A program made the position numbers and the translations under genes. Positions 6,198 to 9,007 of a stretch of DNA of 9,007 nucleotides are shown here, one piece after another; position 1 is the first letter of the stretch, and every line of letters starts with the position of its first letter. The stretch is from Methanocorpusculum sp. (GTDB taxonomy: Archaea > Halobacteriota > Methanomicrobia > Methanomicrobiales > Methanocorpusculaceae): NCBI GenBank assembly GCA_030539595.1, contig JAUNXW010000060.1, positions 1 through 9,007 of the forward strand, written 5' to 3'. A model generated the notes under the pieces. The model saw only the letters and a program-made list of their open reading frames with translations. It was not told the DNA's origin and ran no database searches.

Positions 6198-7024
6198 TAT
6201 TGAGCCTCAGCCTTATTTGCTCTTGAGTGCAGAATATACCACAAATAAATCACAGCGTAAGCCGCGACCGAAATAATAACAATGCACGCTCCGGAAGAAA
6301 TATTTGCCGCATAAGAAAGCGCAAGTCCGGCGATACAGAAAACAATTCCGAAAATCACCGCAAAAATCATCCTCACCTTAAGATTCTTCGACAAAAGCGC
6401 CGAACACGCAGCGGGAGCTGTCAGAAGAGCCAGAACAAGAATAATTCCCGCTACTCTGATTAAAACAACAACCGAAAGTGCGACCAGAACCAAAAGCAGG
6501 TATTCTAAGAATACTGTTTTCATCCCGTTAAGATAAGCGAACTGCTCATCAAAAAGATAAGACTTCCAGTCATTGAAAAGCATCGCAACAATGAAAACAA
6601 CGATACACGTCAGAACAAACATCAGAATAATATCGGCTTTCGTTACCGAGAGAATGTTTCCGAACAGATACGACGTCATATCGGGAGCGTATCCGGGCAT
6701 CATCCCGATAAACGCAATTCCGAGAGCCATTCCAAGCGACCAGAGCATCGCAATAACGATATCCGTGTGAACTTTTCCGTGACGTTTTACAGCACCCACT
6801 CCGAAAGCGGCAAGAACTGCAAAAATCACAGCGCCTATCATCGGAGTAAAGCCCAGAAGATAGCCGAGCCCGACTCCTCCGTAGGCTGTGTGGGCAATTC
6901 CCCCGCTCATCATGATGATTTTTTTCTCGATGATTATTGTTCCGATTACTCCGCAGACGATACTTGCAAGAAGCGCCGCAATTACCGCGTACTGAAGGAA
7001 CTGATACTCAAAAATTGCGAGCAT
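6197..7024 (-). CDS. znuB: ABC-3 family zinc/manganese permease
   Basis: A 275-residue integral membrane protein with about eight or nine hydrophobic helices, the membrane channel of a zinc or manganese importer of the ABC-3 family. The family features are the early GGIAHTAYGGVGLGYLLG (41-58), the YLFGNILSVT loop (119-128), and the late ILVLALLTAPAACSALL (195-211), which matches the conserved LL-x-x-PAAxA region contacting the ATPase. Length is normal and no truncation is seen. The start at 7024 is fixed by GGAGGAG at 7029-7035 on the minus strand, and its ATG overlaps the ATPase stop by one base (TAATG). It is the third gene of a coupled operon. Whether the substrate is Zn, Mn or Fe cannot be told from the permease alone; zinc is the usual annotation. 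Confidence 0.94.
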   Translation of the reverse strand: MLAIFEYQFLQYAVIAALLASIVCGVIGTIIIEKKIIMMSGGIAHTAYGGVGLGYLLGFTPMIGAVIFAVLAAFGVGAVKRHGKVHTDIVIAMLWSLGMALGIAFIGMMPGYAPDMTSYLFGNILSVTKADIILMFVLTCIVVFIVAMLFNDWKSYLFDEQFAYLNGMKTVFLEYLLLVLVALSVVVLIRVAGIILVLALLTAPAACSALLSKNLKVRMIFAVIFGIVFCIAGLALSYAANISSGACIVIISVAAYAVIYLWYILHSRANKAEAQ

Positions 7025-7791
7025 TATTCTCCTCCGTGTTTATGGGAAGGAAGCACTCTGTGGGGAACGCCGTGCGCAATTAAATCAACCGGACAGCCGT
7101 ACATTTTGTTTACGATGTCTGTTGTAAGCGACGGCTCGCCGTGATAGACGAGAGTTTTGTTAAGGCAGGCGAGATCTTTTACCGTCGCAGATACCGCCAT
7201 TAAATCATGAGTAACCAAAACTATGGTGACGTCTTTGTTTAATTCGGTCAGGAGTTCATAAACGTGTTCGCGAGAGCCTGCATCAATGCTTGCGTCGGGT
7301 TCATCGAGTAAAAGAATTTCGGGGCTGACGGCAAGCGCTCTTGCAATCAGCACCCGCTGAAATTCTCCGCCTGACAAATCCGAGATTTGTCTGCCGGCTA
7401 ATTTTTCGATTCCTACTCGTTTGAGCTGTTCGTATGCGAAATCTTTGTCGGATTTTTTGTATCGGAAAAACGGATGGAAGCCGCCTTTGAGTTGTGCGGT
7501 CATTATGACTTCAAGAACGGTAATAGGAAATTTTCTGTCGACGTCGGCAAACTGAGGGACGTATCCGATTTTTGAGCGGTTCTTTTTTACGTCGCCTCTA
7601 AGTATTTTTATGCTGCCTGAGTTGATGTGGGTGAGTCCGAGAATTGCTTTGATGAGTGTGGATTTTCCGCCGCCGTTTGGACCTATTATTCCAAGAAAGC
7701 CTCCTTTCGGAATTGACAGCGATATGTTTTCAAGGGCTGTTGTGGTTTCGTATGATACGCAGAGGTTGTTTATTTCTATTGCCGTGGTCAT
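7024..7791 (-). CDS. znuC: ABC transporter ATPase for zinc/manganese uptake
   Basis: A 255-residue ABC ATPase that powers the importer from the cytoplasmic side. All motifs are intact: Walker A GPNGGGKST (37-45), Q-loop at Q80 (GYVPQ), signature LSGGE (139-143), Walker B ILLLDEP (159-165) and H-loop H195 (VTHD). GYVPQFADVDRKFPITVLEVI (76-96) is typical of the metal-type subfamily. The C-terminal tail is rich in histidine (H240, H244, H250, H252, with C233 before it), which is common in zinc-importer ATPases and may sense metal, though that is inference. The ATG overlaps the end of the binding-protein gene as ATGA (4 bases), and the stop shares one base with the permease start. Length is typical for the family. 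Confidence 0.95.
   Translation of the reverse strand: MTTAIEINNLCVSYETTTALENISLSIPKGGFLGIIGPNGGGKSTLIKAILGLTHINSGSIKILRGDVKKNRSKIGYVPQFADVDRKFPITVLEVIMTAQLKGGFHPFFRYKKSDKDFAYEQLKRVGIEKLAGRQISDLSGGEFQRVLIARALAVSPEILLLDEPDASIDAGSREHVYELLTELNKDVTIVLVTHDLMAVSATVKDLACLNKTLVYHGEPSLTTDIVNKMYGCPVDLIAHGVPHRVLPSHKHGGE
7029..7035 (-). promoter_or_regulatory. Strong Shine-Dalgarno of the permease gene
   Basis: GGAGGAG on the minus strand, four bases before the ATG at 7024. It lies inside the last codons of the ATPase gene (encoding the GGE end) and decides the permease start. Confidence 0.8.
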
Positions 7792-8651
7792 TTTGCTGCG
7801 CCCGCGATTGCCTGAGCCATTTTTATGAGGTTTTCTGTGTAATCGGAAGCTAAAGGCGAGAGCTTTACGGTTTTTCCGCCGAGTTCTTCGGCAAATGACT
7901 GAGCCTGCGAGCTGTCGATTTCTTCCTGATAGAAGATTATTTTTATTCCTTCGGCTTTTGCGAGGTCTATCATTTTTTCGAGGTGCTGAATTGTGGCTTC
8001 TTTTCCGTCTTCTTCGAGTGCGAACATTTTAAGTCCGTATTCGTCTGCGAAGTATCCGAATGCGGGGTGATAGGCTATGAATTTTTTATTTTCGACGCTG
8101 TTTAATTCCGATTTTACTTTTTCGTCAGCCTGTTTTATTTCGGCAATGTATTTTTCTGCGCTGGCTGCGAAGGTTTCTGCGTTTTCGGGGTAGACCGAGC
8201 TTAATTCGTCTGAGATTTTTTGAACCATTACAATGGCTCTTTTCGGAGATAGCCAGATGTGCGGGTCTCTTCCTCCGTTCATGTCAAGGTCGGGGTAAAC
8301 TGCTGAGACTGCTTCTGCGAGGGGGACTACTTTGGTTTTTTGCGAGACTGATGACAGGATGTTTGTTTTTTCGGTCTGAACTCCGATTGAGAAGTAAATG
8401 TCGGCTTTGGAGAATTTTTCCATTTCTATGGGTGTTGGTTCGTAGGTTTCGGGGCTTGAGCCAGAGGGTATCATTACGATTACGTCGCATAAATCTCCGC
8501 AGACTGCTTTTACGAAGGTCTCTTCCGGAACGATTGAGACGGCAATAACCGGTTTTCCGGAGTCTGTTTCGGTTTCGCCGATGCATCCCGCTGTGAAGAT
8601 GAGTGTTAAGATGATTAGTATTGGGATTATTGTTTTAAGGCTGATTTTCAT
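7788..8651 (-). CDS. znuA: Metal-binding lipoprotein of a zinc/manganese ABC importer
   Basis: A 287-residue extracytoplasmic solute-binding protein (cluster A-I, ZnuA/TroA fold). Residues 1-22 are a signal peptide ending in the lipobox TAGC, so C23 should carry the lipid anchor. Metal-site regions: GSSPETYEPTP (64-74), RDPHIWLSP with H131 (128-136), AYHPAFGYF with H195 (193-201) and the YQEEIDSSQ region with E243/E244 (241-249). At the first ligand position most family members have His (PHxxEPTP); here it is E68. No His-rich loop is present, and C51 and C55 form an unusual nearby cysteine pair. I chose ATG at 8651 because the reading frame continues upstream to 8807, but those 52 residues would place the signal peptide internally. 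First gene of the coupled operon. Confidence 0.93.
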   Translation of the reverse strand: MKISLKTIIPILIILTLIFTAGCIGETETDSGKPVIAVSIVPEETFVKAVCGDLCDVIVMIPSGSSPETYEPTPIEMEKFSKADIYFSIGVQTEKTNILSSVSQKTKVVPLAEAVSAVYPDLDMNGGRDPHIWLSPKRAIVMVQKISDELSSVYPENAETFAASAEKYIAEIKQADEKVKSELNSVENKKFIAYHPAFGYFADEYGLKMFALEEDGKEATIQHLEKMIDLAKAEGIKIIFYQEEIDSSQAQSFAEELGGKTVKLSPLASDYTENLIKMAQAIAGAAK

Positions 8652-8684
8652 TATTGTTAATGTATTTGGATTCTGAAAGTAATA

Positions 8685-8708
8685 GAGTTTGTTGAGGCTG
8701 AGTTTGTT
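8685..8708. repeat. Direct repeat in the znu operon leader
   Basis: GAGTTTGTT occurs at 8685-8693 and again at 8700-8708, a 15-base period. If the TATA box at 8740-8747 is real, the repeats lie just downstream of the transcription start, where a repressor such as a metal-responsive regulator could block elongation. The function is inference. Confidence 0.45.
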
Positions 8709-8739
8709 CAACGGATTCACATAACGATTGGGCAATCTC

Positions 8740-8747
8740 ATATAAAA
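8740..8747 (-). promoter_or_regulatory. Candidate TATA box for the znu operon
   Basis: TTTTATAT on the minus strand with a purine-rich run upstream. It predicts a transcription start near 8718 and a leader of about 65 bases. It lies between the transposase remnant and the lipoprotein gene and is the best TATA-like site in that interval. Confidence 0.4.
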
Positions 8748-8796
8748 TTCTTGCAGATTGGTGTAGTATCTGTAATTCATTTCACAGTCCTTTATG

Positions 8797-9007
8797 TTAC
8801 GCTTCATTCATCATCAACCTCTTATTAATATCCATAATCCTTTGCGGTGGCAGTTTATTCCAAAATACTCTATATGGCTCTTTATACTCCAGACTCATAT
8901 GCGGTTTTAATTCATTATGCCATGAAATATATTCCTCAATCGTCTCAAATGTATCTCTCAATCTTCCCATTAGTCTGCGGATGCCTCACTCTTGCCAGAA
9001 TGTGTTC
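8797..9007 (-). pseudogene. 3' remnant of an IS481/IS3-like transposase, frameshifted
   Basis: From the right edge the minus strand encodes EHILARVRHPQTNGKIERYI and then a stop at 8945-8947. HPQTNGKIER is the typical integrase-core stretch carrying the catalytic Glu of DDE transposases. The following family sequence continues in another frame from about 8955: DTFETIEEYISWHNELKPHM, then SLEYKEPYRVFWNKLPPQRI, ending at TAA 8797-8799. The step from KIER to DTFETIEEY is shorter than in intact relatives as I remember them, so a small internal deletion accompanies the frameshift. The gene continues beyond the window, so whether its first part is intact cannot be seen. I see no terminal inverted repeat for the left end of the element. 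It points toward the znu operon and ends about 145 bases before it. Confidence 0.8.

Noticed and set aside
6767..7144. A 125-codon plus-strand frame across the permease/ATPase junction
   Set aside because: Antisense to two intact transporter genes and without any recognisable feature.
8652..8807. N-terminal extension of the metal-binding lipoprotein to 8807
   Set aside because: It would put 52 residues ahead of a normal signal peptide and lipobox, and overlaps the end of the transposase remnant. The ATG at 8651 is the sensible start.
1..9007. CRISPR array, tRNA or rRNA genes
   Set aside because: I saw no regularly spaced repeats, no tRNA-like cloverleaf with a T-loop sequence, and no rRNA-like stretch on either strand.

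Overview
The window looks archaeal, most likely a methanogenic euryarchaeon. The evidence is an UPF0058 protein (an archaeal family), TATA-like boxes close to start codons instead of bacterial -35/-10 pairs, short or missing leaders, and a lipoprotein with an N-terminal hydrophobic stretch ending in TAGC. The exact genus cannot be read from the sequence. The DNA is moderately AT-rich, and every coding region is intact except one transposase remnant at the right edge.

Layout. At 32-322 (minus) is the small UPF0058 gene. A 273-bp divergent spacer with two inverted repeats separates it from a rightward cluster. That cluster holds two related membrane proteins (596-1276 and 1266-2765, overlapping by 11 bases with a strong Shine-Dalgarno between them) and a RecQ-family helicase (2769-4268) that starts with TTG only 3 bases after the preceding stop. 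After a 111-base spacer with its own TATA-like box comes a DUF1016/YhcG-type PD-(D/E)XK nuclease gene (4380-5417, plus). It faces a leftward four-gene operon across a short convergent spacer.

The leftward operon reads from 8651 down to 5568: a metal-binding lipoprotein (znuA-like), an ABC ATPase (znuC-like), an ABC-3 membrane permease (znuB-like) and a GyrI-like ligand-binding protein. The junctions overlap by 4, 1 and 1 bases, so this is clearly one translationally coupled unit. The first three genes make a complete high-affinity zinc/manganese importer. The fourth is an unusual companion. Upstream of the operon, at the right edge, is the 3' end of an IS481/IS3-like transposase broken by a frameshift and probable internal deletion.

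Points of most interest are the duplicated 'YxPFW' membrane proteins coupled to a RecQ helicase, a pair of related palindromes inside and just after the DUF1016 gene, the GyrI-like gene built into a metal-uptake operon, a His-to-Glu change at a usual metal ligand in the ZnuA-like protein, and abrupt flips of strand composition that do not follow gene direction. I see no CRISPR array, tRNA or rRNA.
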